DNA of 64,000 nt from G963422705 sp963422705 (GTDB taxonomy: Bacteria > Poribacteria > WGA-4E > WGA-3G), in contig OY730443.1 of NCBI GenBank assembly GCA_963422705.1, positions 1,054,001 to 1,118,000 on the forward strand. Direction: 5' to 3'. Under the pieces are notes generated by a model. The model ran no database searches, had not been told where the DNA came from, and saw only the letters and a list, made by a program, of their open reading frames with translations. How positions within the stretch are numbered: the stretch's first letter is position 1; each line of letters begins with the position of its first letter. A program made the translations under genes and the position numbers. Below, piece after piece: positions 17,781 through 25,852 of the stretch.

Positions 17781-18266
17781 TCACCAGTCCAACTGTATGT
17801 ACGCCTGACGAATACAAGATAATTCAACACGAACACTTTTTCCGTCGCTTTGCAGGAGAGTAACCGTTCCATCTAGGACATCCTGAACAGAACCTAACAC
17901 CACTCCATTTTCCATGGTGTTGGCATGACATATCCCGCTTTCTAGTTCTTCATTTGCCAGCAGCGTCTCAATCCGAACAGTCTTACCCCGATTTCGCTGA
18001 AAATCTGCCGCCGTTTTCAATGCCCTATCTATACCCGGAGAAGCGACTTCAAACTGTGTATAGGTTGCTAAAAACTGATGCACTTCCAAAATCGGATGCA
18101 CAACCTGATTCACTGCCTTGCAATCGGCTATCGAAAGCTTACCCGGTTTGTGAATCAGCAACCGTAGTGTCTTTCCATGGGCTTCAACATCGACTAGCTC
18201 AATACCATCAATGTATAGCACAGGGGCCAACAGCTCAAAAATACGGAATTTTTCGGTTCCTAGCAT
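17781..18266 (-). CDS. rimP: Ribosome maturation factor RimP
   Basis: RimP assists 30S subunit maturation. The 161 residues match family length and contain GIELVDVEAHGKTLRLLIHKPG, the DC.AVNQVV helix and the highly typical YTQFEVASPGIDRALKTAADFQRNRGKTVRIE. It is the first gene of the nusA-infB operon, as in most bacteria. Two sigma70-like promoters lie about 480-550 bp upstream, leaving a long 5' leader. Confidence 0.93.
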   Translation of the reverse strand: MLGTEKFRIFELLAPVLYIDGIELVDVEAHGKTLRLLIHKPGKLSIADCKAVNQVVHPILEVHQFLATYTQFEVASPGIDRALKTAADFQRNRGKTVRIETLLANEELESGICHANTMENGVVLGSVQDVLDGTVTLLQSDGKSVRVELSCIRQAYIQLDW

Positions 18267-18746
18267 GATGTTGTTAAAAATAAAAAAACGCTATAGATTC
18301 CAACTAAAGAGACATTCAGCTCTTACCTTTGATGTCCAAGCAACAGCTTGTGAACTCTCTTCATTTGCTAACAGGGAATCTTGCGCGATGCCACAGTACC
18401 TTGCCAAGAAATTACAGATGAGCCATTTTCCATTTTGTAACCAAATGGTTAAGGGGCGTAAAAAACGCGCTGGCTTCTCCACTGGGCCCCGTGAAAAAGG
18501 CAATAGTTGCGCTGATGTCGCCTAATTTCATATTATACAGTTCCAAAGTTATTTTAGGACCGGCTTGTCGAACGGATTCTACAGCGGCGCACACATCCGT
18601 TGTGGCAAGAGCAAAATCTATCACATAAAGATGTATTCCAATCGGCTGTCAAAAGCGCAATTTGATATGCACCACATCCAGTGACTACTGAATTTCTTGT
18701 TCCAACCCCTATACTATTATTACTCCACACCGAAGGATTTAACCCT
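18267..18746 (-). other. Long untranslated leader or decayed ORF upstream of rimP
   Basis: About 480 bases separate the tandem promoters from rimP. The leader holds a 70-codon open frame on the minus strand (GTG at 18624 to a stop at 18412; LATTDVCAAVESVRQAGPKI...). A second open frame, shifted by one, runs on to 18291. I recognise neither. They may be a frameshifted remnant, or the stretch may be a structured regulatory leader. No known riboswitch consensus could be identified by eye. Confidence 0.4.
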
Positions 18747-18776
18747 ATTATAGCATACAGGTTGGTTATTAAGCAA
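18747..18776 (-). promoter_or_regulatory. Sigma70-like promoter P2 of the rimP-nusA-infB operon
   Basis: On the minus strand TTGCTT (18776-18771) is followed after 18 bases by a perfect TATAAT (18752-18747). It points at rimP and sits about 40 bp downstream of P1. Confidence 0.6.
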
Positions 18777-18789
18777 ATATTCCAACATA

Positions 18790-18819
18790 ATTATATCATA
18801 ATCTTGAGAATAAAGTCAA
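18790..18819 (-). promoter_or_regulatory. Sigma70-like promoter P1 of the rimP-nusA-infB operon
   Basis: On the minus strand TTGACT (18819-18814) is followed after 18 bases by a perfect TATAAT (18795-18790). This is the best consensus promoter upstream of the translation operon. Confidence 0.7.
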
Positions 18820-18972
18820 ATTAAAATTACTTTGCCTCTACTTGTCACCATAAAACGAGATGTTATGCCTCCCCGCGTATAGAAAGATACTGCTTTGAAG
18901 GTAGAATCAAATAGGATTAAGATTACAAATCTATATTGCAATCCATTGAATTTCATGCGATACTATTTTTCC

Positions 18973-19581
18973 ATGAGCATGTTTCGCGAACACTGGATTG
19001 GCGGGTTAGTAACCTATAGCATTTTCTTCGCAACATCATTCGTTACTACTGCCGCCGTTTCAATCTTTACAGGATTGCCCTGGGAATGGAATCCAACGAT
19101 TTCCATGAATAAACCGCAAGGAATCGTCGGCTGTTTCGCGGTAGCCGTACTGTTCGGATTGTGGCCGGATACCGATATTAAGAGCAAAAGTCAGAAAATC
19201 TTTTATCGGTTCCTGTTCGTTTTAAATGCTTTTCTTCTTATTCTTCAGATGTATCTAGAATCAGCACTTTTGGGATTCGCCGCGATGCTCCCGATTATCA
19301 GTAAACATCGCGGATGGACACATTCCAAGATTGCGATGCTGCTGTTACCGGTTCTATTTTTTCTCCTTCCGATTTACACAAGGGCTCTAGAGTGGGATAC
19401 GATGGGGCAGACGGCTCCAGATTTATTAAGTTTAGTCGTAGAAGAACTTCCTGCTGCGGTGAGGAGTGGTTTACCGTTTTACGTTGCCGGCTTTATCGGG
19501 TACGCGACACATCTCCATCTTGATGGTATCTTGTTCCAGTCGCGTAAAGCACAACGCCGAAAGGCCCCACAAAAAAACTAA
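18973..19581 (+). CDS. YdjM/DUF457-like membrane-bound metal-dependent hydrolase
   Basis: A multi-pass membrane protein with histidine motifs of the YdjM/YbcI (DUF457) family: FGLWPDTDI after the first helices, KHRGWTHS in the centre and GYATHLHLDG near the C-terminus. Conserved His/Asp residues at membrane edges suggest a metal site. The start is uncertain: the frame is open from a TTG at 18895, and ATG codons at 18955 and 18973 are both possible. The last gives MSMFREHWIGG, the usual opening of this family, and 202 residues. It is 38 bp upstream of the tRNA nucleotidyltransferase gene. Substrate unknown. Confidence 0.75.
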   Translation: MSMFREHWIGGLVTYSIFFATSFVTTAAVSIFTGLPWEWNPTISMNKPQGIVGCFAVAVLFGLWPDTDIKSKSQKIFYRFLFVLNAFLLILQMYLESALLGFAAMLPIISKHRGWTHSKIAMLLLPVLFFLLPIYTRALEWDTMGQTAPDLLSLVVEELPAAVRSGLPFYVAGFIGYATHLHLDGILFQSRKAQRRKAPQKN

Positions 19582-19619
19582 GTTACGCTTAAAAAAAAGC
19601 ACGCCTGTCACTTGAGTGA

Positions 19620-20945
19620 ATGAGCACATCTACAAATTTTCCCATCATTGAAGTACTTGCTACTTTTGCAAAAGCCCGTGAGGTTCAAGTTTATCTTGTC
19701 GGTGGCAGCGTTCGGGACATCCTGCTAAATCGCCCAATCATGGATTTAGATTTCGCGCTTGCCTCGGATGTGATTCCGTTTGCTAAAGCCTTTTCCGATA
19801 GCATCAATGGAACTTTTATCGTGATGGAGGAGCACCCCCCTACCGCGCGGATTTTTCTTAAAAAAGCCCAGCTCAACCTGGACTTTGCACAATTTCGAGG
19901 GGCGTCCCTGATAGACGATTTGCGTTTGCGTGACTTGACGATTAATGCAATGGCAATTGCCATCAGTGCCTTTCTAACACCGGATGGAAGAAACATCACT
20001 GTACAAAGCATAGAGAGAAAAAAAGAACAAGTCGTTGACCCTTGCGGCGGTAAGCATGCTCTGGTAACGCGTCAACTTCAGTTTCCAAGCGAGCGAGTCA
20101 TCTTAGACGATGCACTTCGCCTAATACGGATTTATCGATTCGCCGCACAACTTGATTTTAAAATATGTCATCATGCTACTAACTTGATTAAGAAATATCA
20201 TCATCTGTTACAGCGCGTTACCGGTGAAAGAATTCGCGACGAATTGATGAAAATTCTCGCGACTAAACAAGCTTGTACATACCTACAAAAAATGTCTGAA
20301 TCAGGCTTATTGCAGCATGTTATCGGAGCTGTAGAATGGACGGCTTTAGAAGCTTTTGAGGCACGCCCAATTCCAAAACCCGTTTGCCACTACCAAACTG
20401 AAATTGAAAATTACCTCACGGGGCGATTAGGTTCAGAAGTTAGCCGCCTTTCTCTCATTAAACTCTGTCTGCTTTTGCGAGGTGAAATTGGGAATGTCAG
20501 CAAACGGCTTCGGTTGAGCCGTAAAGCAATGCAATTCCTGAAGTGTCTCGGCTCGGAGCACCGACAATTGACAACGGAAAAGTTGGAGCGGCGGGAGATA
20601 ATTCGATTTTTTCGGCGGATAAATCCCGATTGGTGGGGAGTACTTCTTTTTTCTGCTGCACTACACAAGCTTACAGATTCATTAATCAATCAGATTGTGA
20701 CAATTTATTACCAAGACTTCCTTCCAATTCTCAAACAAGGACGACTTATTACTGGCGAAGATTTAATTCGAATCTTTAACTTAAAAGAAGGCAAAGAAAT
20801 TGGAATGCTACTCAAACAACTTGAGGAACGCCAGTTTGATGGCGAGCTTAGGACGCGTGAGGAAGCCATCGCCGCTGCAGAGGCATTAATTCATTGTCCG
20901 CGACTCAACCTTCAACGAAATTCCGTGCAGTGTAATGAGCAATGA
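19620..20945 (+). CDS. Class II tRNA nucleotidyltransferase, short-loop form (likely CC-adding)
   Basis: A 441-residue polymerase-beta-like nucleotidyltransferase. Motif A is VYLVGGSVRDILLNRPIMDLDFA with catalytic D42/D44; motif B is LRLRDLTINAMA; the ribose/base template motif is DDALR at 163-167; VTGERIRDELMKIL follows. Between the strand ending FRG (92-94) and SLIDD (96-100) only a few residues remain. The flexible loop of CCA-adding and A-adding enzymes (about 13 more residues) is absent, as described for CC-adding enzymes. A second, loop-bearing paralogue lies at 36640-38085. In vivo activity is an inference. It ends 41 bp inside a convergent broken ORF. Confidence 0.88.
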   Translation: MSTSTNFPIIEVLATFAKAREVQVYLVGGSVRDILLNRPIMDLDFALASDVIPFAKAFSDSINGTFIVMEEHPPTARIFLKKAQLNLDFAQFRGASLIDDLRLRDLTINAMAIAISAFLTPDGRNITVQSIERKKEQVVDPCGGKHALVTRQLQFPSERVILDDALRLIRIYRFAAQLDFKICHHATNLIKKYHHLLQRVTGERIRDELMKILATKQACTYLQKMSESGLLQHVIGAVEWTALEAFEARPIPKPVCHYQTEIENYLTGRLGSEVSRLSLIKLCLLLRGEIGNVSKRLRLSRKAMQFLKCLGSEHRQLTTEKLERREIIRFFRRINPDWWGVLLFSAALHKLTDSLINQIVTIYYQDFLPILKQGRLITGEDLIRIFNLKEGKEIGMLLKQLEERQFDGELRTREEAIAAAEALIHCPRLNLQRNSVQCNEQ

Positions 20946-21118
20946 GGAAAGCAATCGAAATGGCGATGATAGGAGCTATTGGCACATAAACAACTAACAC
21001 AGCAAATCCTACTGTCCGATAGCGCCGTTGTAAGAAGCCCTGGTAGAAAGATAGCGGACGCTCCAATGTACAAGCCAACATAAAGCAGAGCAATCGTCCC
21101 AAAATCTGCTACCTTCAT
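20905..21118 (-). pseudogene. Frameshifted small two-helix membrane protein
   Basis: Two overlapping minus-strand frames complement each other. The frame from the ATG at 21118 opens MKVADFGTIALLYVGLYIGASAIFLPGLL, a good first membrane helix. The frame one base over continues RRYRTVGFAVLVVYVPIAPIIAISIAFLIAHYTARNFVEG to a stop at 20905, a good second helix with a basic loop before it. A single-base indel around 21020-21050 would join them into a protein of about 70 residues. It overlaps the 3' end of the nucleotidyltransferase gene by 41 bp. It could be a real pseudogene, a sequencing or assembly error, or programmed frameshifting. Confidence 0.45.
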
Positions 21119-21200
21119 TCATTTTGATTTTCGGCACGTTTTCTAGCGGAATAGCATCAGTTGCACTATACTATCTCAAGAAAAATAGAACTTGACATAC

Positions 21201-21223
21201 TCACCCAGCTAAAGCGAGGGTGA
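21201..21223 (-). repeat. IS200/IS605 right-end hairpin
   Basis: TCACCC and GGGTGA flank an 11-nt loop containing AGCTAAAGC. Subterminal imperfect palindromes of this kind are what the HUH transposase recognises. The same core recurs in the left end. Confidence 0.75.
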
Positions 21224-21362
21224 TTCTTTTGTTCCTTTTAGGAACATTCCCCGTGTTTAAGACGAGGCAACAGGGACTTCCAAGCGAAAGCCCAAGGGCG
21301 GTGTCATCCGGGGAGAACCCATTTCCGCCACTACGGGGACACCGATAGAACGGTATACGGTT
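21224..21362 (-). ncRNA. Putative omega RNA (reRNA) of the TnpB element
   Basis: The ~140 bases between the tnpB stop and the right-end hairpin contain no gene. They can fold on the minus strand: GGTGTC/GACACC arms (21343-21338 with 21305-21300) enclose 32 bases, and a perfect GTTCC-TTTTA-GGAAC stem-loop lies at 21231-21245. TnpB nucleases use an RNA that covers the 3' end of their element, with the guide lying just beyond the right end. Here the guide would read outward from about 21200. Position and fold are seen; function is inferred from the family. Confidence 0.5.
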
Positions 21363-22568
21363 CTAACCGAAGTGCCCCAGATACTTTTCTCGGATATTCA
21401 TCGCACCGACACCGTCCCGGTGATATTTGAAACCACATTTACAGCTATAGTTGCGATTGTTAGCTTTTTTTTTGTTGCCACATTTGGGGCAAGTTTGAGA
21501 GGTATAGGATTCGTCAATGACTTTGACTTTGATACCTAACGCTTTGGCTTTGTAGGTTATCAACTCGGAAATCTTACCAAAAGCCCACTGGTGGAGTTTC
21601 TGGTTCGTCTTTTTTCCGTAGTCTCTGTTGTTTCGGATACCTGTGAGGGCGCCGAGTATGATTGTGCCAATCCCTTTTGCTTGGCAGTATTTGACGAACT
21701 TAGTCGTCTGTTTGTGGCGTGCGTCTTTGATTTGGTTATCAATCTTTCTAAGACGCTTCCACTTCCGACGTGTGAGTCTCCACCAGCGTTTGGAATGGCG
21801 TTTACACCGATGCATCGTCAGACTGATTTCGGCAATCACTTTGTTTCTATAGCGGTATAGTGAGCGGATATACCGTCCATTGTAGATATGTGTGTCTTCA
21901 CCGTCGTGAGAGACAATCGGGTGTATTTCGCCGATATCAACGCCGACAACAAGGCTACCTGTTTCAAGCGTAGGGCGAAACCGCCGTTTCGGTGTTTCGG
22001 TGTGATACAAATACGAAAAATGGAGTGTCCAGTGTCCGTAGTTATCGCACAATTCAATCGTTGCGATATGTTCTGCTTTAGACATATCAAAGGTGTTGGG
22101 CAAAGGGATATCTATTTTCGGTTTACCCCGTGCCATAGAAAGTTTAACGCGTTTACCTTGCTTGCTACCTGCTACAAAACGAATGGCAGACTTTTTCCAA
22201 CGTGTCGTCATATAGTTTTTTCGTTTGTGAGGAGGTTTCGGCGTTCTAACGCCACCAGATTTTTTCAGGGCAGAGTAGGACAACCAAGACTTGAAGTAAC
22301 GCGCCCGAACCGCTTGCCGACTTTGGGAATGCAAGAGTGGATTAGAGAGTTTTTTGTCTATCCACCCTTCGCCGTCTTTGCCAATATAGAAGTCTCTGTG
22401 AGCATGAGGATAGCCCCGCTGCCACTGGTACATATCCATTTGATAGCAACAGGCATTCCAAACAGCAGCAGACGCAGCATTAGCTTCAGAGAATATCGGT
22501 TGTGCTTCTATTCTCAGTGTTTGGGCAGCGTAGGGCGAAACCGCCGTTTCGCGGTAGAAACTTGGCAT
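21363..22568 (-). CDS. tnpB: TnpB, IS200/IS605 OrfB RNA-guided nuclease with altered RuvC-II site
   Basis: A 401-residue TnpB. TnpB proteins are RNA-guided DNA nucleases that help their element persist. RuvC-I is LVVGVDIGEIHPI (D211). RuvC-III is KYHRDGVGAMNI (D385). The zinc ribbon uses C360, C363, C376 and C378. At the canonical RuvC-II position, normally a Glu in a V/I-x-E-x-L context, the sequence reads TIILGALTG with Gly at 306. A Glu at 353 (VIDESYTS) lies 47 residues on, matching the alternative Glu described for Fanzor proteins and related TnpBs. The gene starts directly after tnpA. Confidence 0.93.
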   Translation of the reverse strand: MPSFYRETAVSPYAAQTLRIEAQPIFSEANAASAAVWNACCYQMDMYQWQRGYPHAHRDFYIGKDGEGWIDKKLSNPLLHSQSRQAVRARYFKSWLSYSALKKSGGVRTPKPPHKRKNYMTTRWKKSAIRFVAGSKQGKRVKLSMARGKPKIDIPLPNTFDMSKAEHIATIELCDNYGHWTLHFSYLYHTETPKRRFRPTLETGSLVVGVDIGEIHPIVSHDGEDTHIYNGRYIRSLYRYRNKVIAEISLTMHRCKRHSKRWWRLTRRKWKRLRKIDNQIKDARHKQTTKFVKYCQAKGIGTIILGALTGIRNNRDYGKKTNQKLHQWAFGKISELITYKAKALGIKVKVIDESYTSQTCPKCGNKKKANNRNYSCKCGFKYHRDGVGAMNIREKYLGHFG

Positions 22569-22982
22569 TTAGACACCTTTCTGGTTTTCTACATATTGTT
22601 TGAGAACTTGTAGTGTTACACCTCCTGTAGACGCTACAAAATAGGAACGTGTCCATAAGTTCGGCAGTCTTGATTTTAAGTGCGGAAACTCCTCACGAAG
22701 AACTTTAGCCGTCATTCCTTTTAGTTTGCCAATCATGACACCAACGGCTAAAGTTGGAGGAATGCTAATCAACAAATGTATGTGTTCTGTCATTGTCTCT
22801 AAAGCACGAACCTTAAATCCGTGTTTTTCTTCTGATGCTATTACAAGTTCTTTGAATCGTTCTTGAATTTCAGAAGACAAGACACTTCTTCTGTATTTTG
22901 TACACCAGATGATATGGTACTCACAGGCATATGTAGCAGCCCGTGTCGTTTGATATGTTAAAATAGGTGTTTCTATTTTCAT
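22569..22982 (-). CDS. tnpA: TnpA, IS200/IS605 Y1 (HUH) transposase
   Basis: A 137-residue single-stranded-DNA transposase. The HUH motif is H67-I-H69 (TEHIHLLI), and the nucleophile is Y130 in VLKQYVENQ. The family opening EYHIIWCTKYRR and the VGVMIGKLKG stretch are intact. Length is normal and there is no frameshift, so it may still be active. Its stop codon touches the tnpB start, so both are likely read from the promoter at 23016-23044. Confidence 0.96.
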   Translation of the reverse strand: MKIETPILTYQTTRAATYACEYHIIWCTKYRRSVLSSEIQERFKELVIASEEKHGFKVRALETMTEHIHLLISIPPTLAVGVMIGKLKGMTAKVLREEFPHLKSRLPNLWTRSYFVASTGGVTLQVLKQYVENQKGV

Positions 22983-23015
22983 TCTAAACCCTTTTGTGTG
23001 TTAGATTATATATAT

Positions 23016-23044
23016 ATTATACCACAAAAATATTAGAATGTCCA
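23016..23044 (-). promoter_or_regulatory. Promoter of tnpA-tnpB
   Basis: On the minus strand TGGACA (23044-23039), a 17-base spacer and a perfect TATAAT (23021-23016), about 35 bases before the tnpA ATG. Confidence 0.65.
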
Positions 23045-23085
23045 CTCTTTTTTCAATATAGCCCCTTGTTCTAATTCAATAGGGC

Positions 23086-23127
23086 GGTGTCTACATCCCC
23101 CAGCTAAAGCAAGGGCGTTTTGACACC
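23086..23127 (-). repeat. IS200/IS605 left-end hairpin
   Basis: GGTGTC (23086-23091) pairs with GACACC (23122-23127) around a loop containing the CCCAGCTAAAGC core shared with the right end. The GGGCGGTGTC block that opens it also recurs at 21296-21305 inside the putative omega RNA. Confidence 0.7.
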
Positions 23128-23173
23128 GAAGAATTTGATAATAATAATGACAATAGTAATAATTAAATTAACA

Positions 23174-24685
23174 CTATTTTTCCTTTGATGCGGTAATTGT
23201 CTCCAAGTAAGCTTTAATTTGTTTCTGATACCGGACGGGGATTCGTTTATTCTCTATGGCATTCGCATATTCCCTGTTCGCATTCAGCACAACATCATTA
23301 AAACGCTGATAGGGCTGATGCCCAGTGTCCAAACGCTTATTCCCAGTAAAGACTCTCGAGAAACGTTTCGAATCCGTTGTTGATTGTGTTGTGAGCGTCA
23401 GTTGCGTTCCTCGAATTTGTCTTGCCGAGGTAGTATTGCTAATCAGTGGAGATAGATTTTCATCCGTTATTTTGTCCCTCTTTCCCTCAACATTGGTAGA
23501 ATTCCTTTGTACATCTGTTTTTCCATCTGTAACCTGTTCAAGTGTCCCTTGTACTTCAGCGCTACCTGCATCTTGTCCGGGGGTACCCCCGCTGTCAGCA
23601 GTTCTGCTCCGTTGCATCTCAATATTCGTCAAGGCGAGCTCCTTTCGGTTCGCTGTCAATTGCGCCTCTAATTGTTCAAGTCTATGGAGCCGTTCCATCT
23701 GTCGCAGGGCATTAACAATGTCTTGAAGGGTTTTCTGTGTAACCAGCTTTCTTTGAATCTGTTCCAAGGAATCGCTTAATTCCCCTTGAAAGACATTTTC
23801 AGCCATCCGTTCAAAGAGGGCTGCAAGTTCATTTTGGAGCGCTGGAGACAATTCAGATTGTTGCGCTATACCTTCCAATTCCGATGCGAGTTGCTCGATA
23901 CTCGTACCACTAAACCGGGATGTCGCCTCTGTTGCTTTATTAACAGCGAGCTGTTCTAATTTCCGTTTGCGCACTTCCCGCGTCAACGCACTCAATTCCT
24001 CCTCAACCGTATTAAGCTCCGCTGTAGCTTTTAAACGTTTGACGGTTTCACGTAAACGTTTCTGCAGAACCGGATTGTCTATCTGCGCATTTTCAAGGCT
24101 TTGAATGGTTTTCCTAACCACTTTCTCCTGAGGCGGACTAAGCACAGGCGGTACGTCGTAGAAACGCGGAATAACAAATGAAGACGCAATTAACAGGAGT
24201 GGAACTGGGAACCCTTTTATGAGTCGAGGCATGCGATATGGGCTCACCGTTTTCACATCTAGCATTGCAACAGCGTTCGCAGTATCTCGAATTTGGAATT
24301 TCGCGAATTCCGCCAGTCCTGCGCTCATTTCCGTTTCATCATGCATTAATTCAAAGGCGGTACTGAATCGCTCTTTGAGTTTCATTTTCCTATCAACAAC
24401 GCGTGCCACTGCCCCCAAATCCTTCACATGTCTGAAACTCAAACAAATTCCCATAACCACAACACCTAAAATGACTAAAATACTGATATGCGCCATTCGG
24501 AAAGGGAGGTAAATTACCCTAGCAGAAATAAACAGGATGACAAGCAGGAAAAGTCCATAAAAGACAGTCTTTGTTAATGTTTGAAAAAAGGCTTGCCGAT
24601 GCATTCTATCTCGAATAGCGTCTAAGCAATTCTTGATGCAAAGTTCATCGGGAATTTTCAATCTATCACGTTCTTGCTTTTCCAT
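23174..24685 (-). CDS. Membrane-anchored coiled-coil protein, unknown
   Basis: A 503-residue protein. Two transmembrane segments lie near the N-terminus (about 40-60 and 66-85), a third hydrophobic stretch at about 158-172 (FPVPLLLIASSFVIP), then a long charged region with heptad-like helices (about 180-360). A Gln/Thr/Ser-rich linker and a short C-terminal helix (FNDVVLNANREYANAIENKRIPVRYQ) end it. The plan resembles DUF4175-like proteins found near Bat/aerotolerance loci; I cannot confirm this. Its start overlaps the GT9 gene's end by 28 bp, so the two are co-translated. Confidence 0.65.
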   Translation of the reverse strand: MEKQERDRLKIPDELCIKNCLDAIRDRMHRQAFFQTLTKTVFYGLFLLVILFISARVIYLPFRMAHISILVILGVVVMGICLSFRHVKDLGAVARVVDRKMKLKERFSTAFELMHDETEMSAGLAEFAKFQIRDTANAVAMLDVKTVSPYRMPRLIKGFPVPLLLIASSFVIPRFYDVPPVLSPPQEKVVRKTIQSLENAQIDNPVLQKRLRETVKRLKATAELNTVEEELSALTREVRKRKLEQLAVNKATEATSRFSGTSIEQLASELEGIAQQSELSPALQNELAALFERMAENVFQGELSDSLEQIQRKLVTQKTLQDIVNALRQMERLHRLEQLEAQLTANRKELALTNIEMQRSRTADSGGTPGQDAGSAEVQGTLEQVTDGKTDVQRNSTNVEGKRDKITDENLSPLISNTTSARQIRGTQLTLTTQSTTDSKRFSRVFTGNKRLDTGHQPYQRFNDVVLNANREYANAIENKRIPVRYQKQIKAYLETITASKEK

Positions 24686-25725
24686 CTAAGTTTGTCCACT
24701 GTAGTCAGGACTGCCTCTGGCGTAATCGACTTTAGATTCCGGAGCGCAACGGTAGTATGAGCATCCCATTCCTTAGGGGATAACGTTTGCATAAAGTGAC
24801 ACGTTTCAGGTACAACGATTGCGTGCCTGTCCGATAGGGGGCCCCATTGCAGGGGATTCGATGCGCCAAACAGCGCGACTGTTGGAGTCTTAACTGCTGT
24901 GCTCAAATGCATTGGACCGGTATCATTGCTGATATAGAGCTGACAACGCTGAAGTAGTGCCGCAAGTTGCAACGGCATTATCTCATTGACAATCACAGGC
25001 GAAAACTCCATCCGGTTTGCTATTTGATATGCGAGCTCACCTTCCCGCGGCCCCGTCGTGATAATGATGTGCGCACCGTAGGTTTTATGAAGCCTGTCTC
25101 CGAGAATAGCAAAATTATCCTTGGGCCATCGGCGATAGTTCGTCGCTGCCCCTGGGTTGAGCCCTATTAAAGGACGCCCATCATTAAGATTCAGCTTATT
25201 AAGAAAATTGTTAGCCCATGCCTGGGTAGTACTATCCACAAAAACTTCGGGTTCACCATCTACCGTATCAATACCGAGCCAACGGACGACATCAAGATAA
25301 CGTTGTACCTCATGTTGATTGGTATTATTCGGTACAGCAAGACTTAACAAGCAGTGCGCAGCTTTCAAGCGCGTTTTGCGAAATTTGCCGGTTCTATTCG
25401 TTTCAAACCCAATGCGGAACGGGATTCTCGCAAGGAATGTATGCAGGACTAAACGGAACGTAGGTTGCAGCACTACTGCCATCTGAAATCTCCGCTGCAT
25501 AAACTCATAAATGAGTCGCGGCACTGAAGAGGTATAGGTAAGGACTTCATCCAGACGCGGATTAGCTGATACCAACTCTTCTCGTTTAGGCGCCACCATA
25601 TAGGCAATGTAGGCGCCGGGAAAACGGCAGCGTAACGCACGAATAACGGGCGTTGTCAAAATTGTTTCCCCCAGTGGAGCAAGCCTTATGATTAAAATAC
25701 GGGTAATCTGTTCAAGTTCAAGCAT
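24658..25725 (-). CDS. Glycosyltransferase family 9 (heptosyltransferase-like)
   Basis: GT9 enzymes add heptose or related sugars to LPS core at the cytoplasmic membrane face. The 355 residues show ILIIRLAPLGETILTTPVIRALR at the N-terminus, IGLNPGAATNYRRWPKDNFAILGDRL at the start of the second Rossmann domain, and ISNDTGPMHLSTAVKTPTVALFG with the family's conserved NDTGPMH. It fits with the LptE-like protein as evidence of an LPS-bearing outer membrane. Its exact sugar cannot be told. It diverges from the CPBP gene. Confidence 0.9.
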   Translation of the reverse strand: MLELEQITRILIIRLAPLGETILTTPVIRALRCRFPGAYIAYMVAPKREELVSANPRLDEVLTYTSSVPRLIYEFMQRRFQMAVVLQPTFRLVLHTFLARIPFRIGFETNRTGKFRKTRLKAAHCLLSLAVPNNTNQHEVQRYLDVVRWLGIDTVDGEPEVFVDSTTQAWANNFLNKLNLNDGRPLIGLNPGAATNYRRWPKDNFAILGDRLHKTYGAHIIITTGPREGELAYQIANRMEFSPVIVNEIMPLQLAALLQRCQLYISNDTGPMHLSTAVKTPTVALFGASNPLQWGPLSDRHAIVVPETCHFMQTLSPKEWDAHTTVALRNLKSITPEAVLTTVDKLRWKSKNVID

Positions 25726-25796
25726 ACCGTTTTTTCTACCATTTCAAATTGGTATTCCGTGTACTTTCAGCTATGTTACACACGCTCTATATCCGC

Positions 25797-25827
25797 TTTA
25801 CAGAAAAAGTGTATGCTATGGTATAAT
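25797..25827 (+). promoter_or_regulatory. Promoter of the CPBP-family gene
   Basis: TTTACA (25797-25802), 19-base spacer, perfect TATAAT (25822-25827). It supports a start for the next gene downstream of 25835 and not at the beginning of the open frame. Confidence 0.5.
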
Positions 25828-25852
25828 AACACAAAACCTATCGGATATCAAC

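Larger units (their letters stand above)
21201..23127 (-). mobile_element. IS200/IS605-family insertion sequence (tnpA + tnpB)
   Basis: A complete-looking element read on the minus strand: left-end hairpin (23086-23127), promoter, tnpA, tnpB abutting it, a 3' non-coding stretch and a right-end hairpin (21201-21223). The two ends share a 17-bp core (21204-21220 and 23099-23115) with 16 identities, and no terminal inverted repeats are seen, as expected for this family, which moves as single-stranded DNA. It sits between the broken membrane ORF and the coiled-coil membrane protein gene. Exact cleavage sites cannot be set by eye. Confidence 0.88.

Noticed and set aside
21888..22613. A 241-codon plus-strand frame across the tnpB gene
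   Set aside because: It is antisense to tnpB/tnpA and has the Phe/Arg/Cys-rich composition of a shadow frame.
21201..23127. The repeated hairpins as a CRISPR array
   Set aside because: There are only two copies, 1.9 kb apart, placed at the ends of an IS200/IS605 element, without regular spacers.
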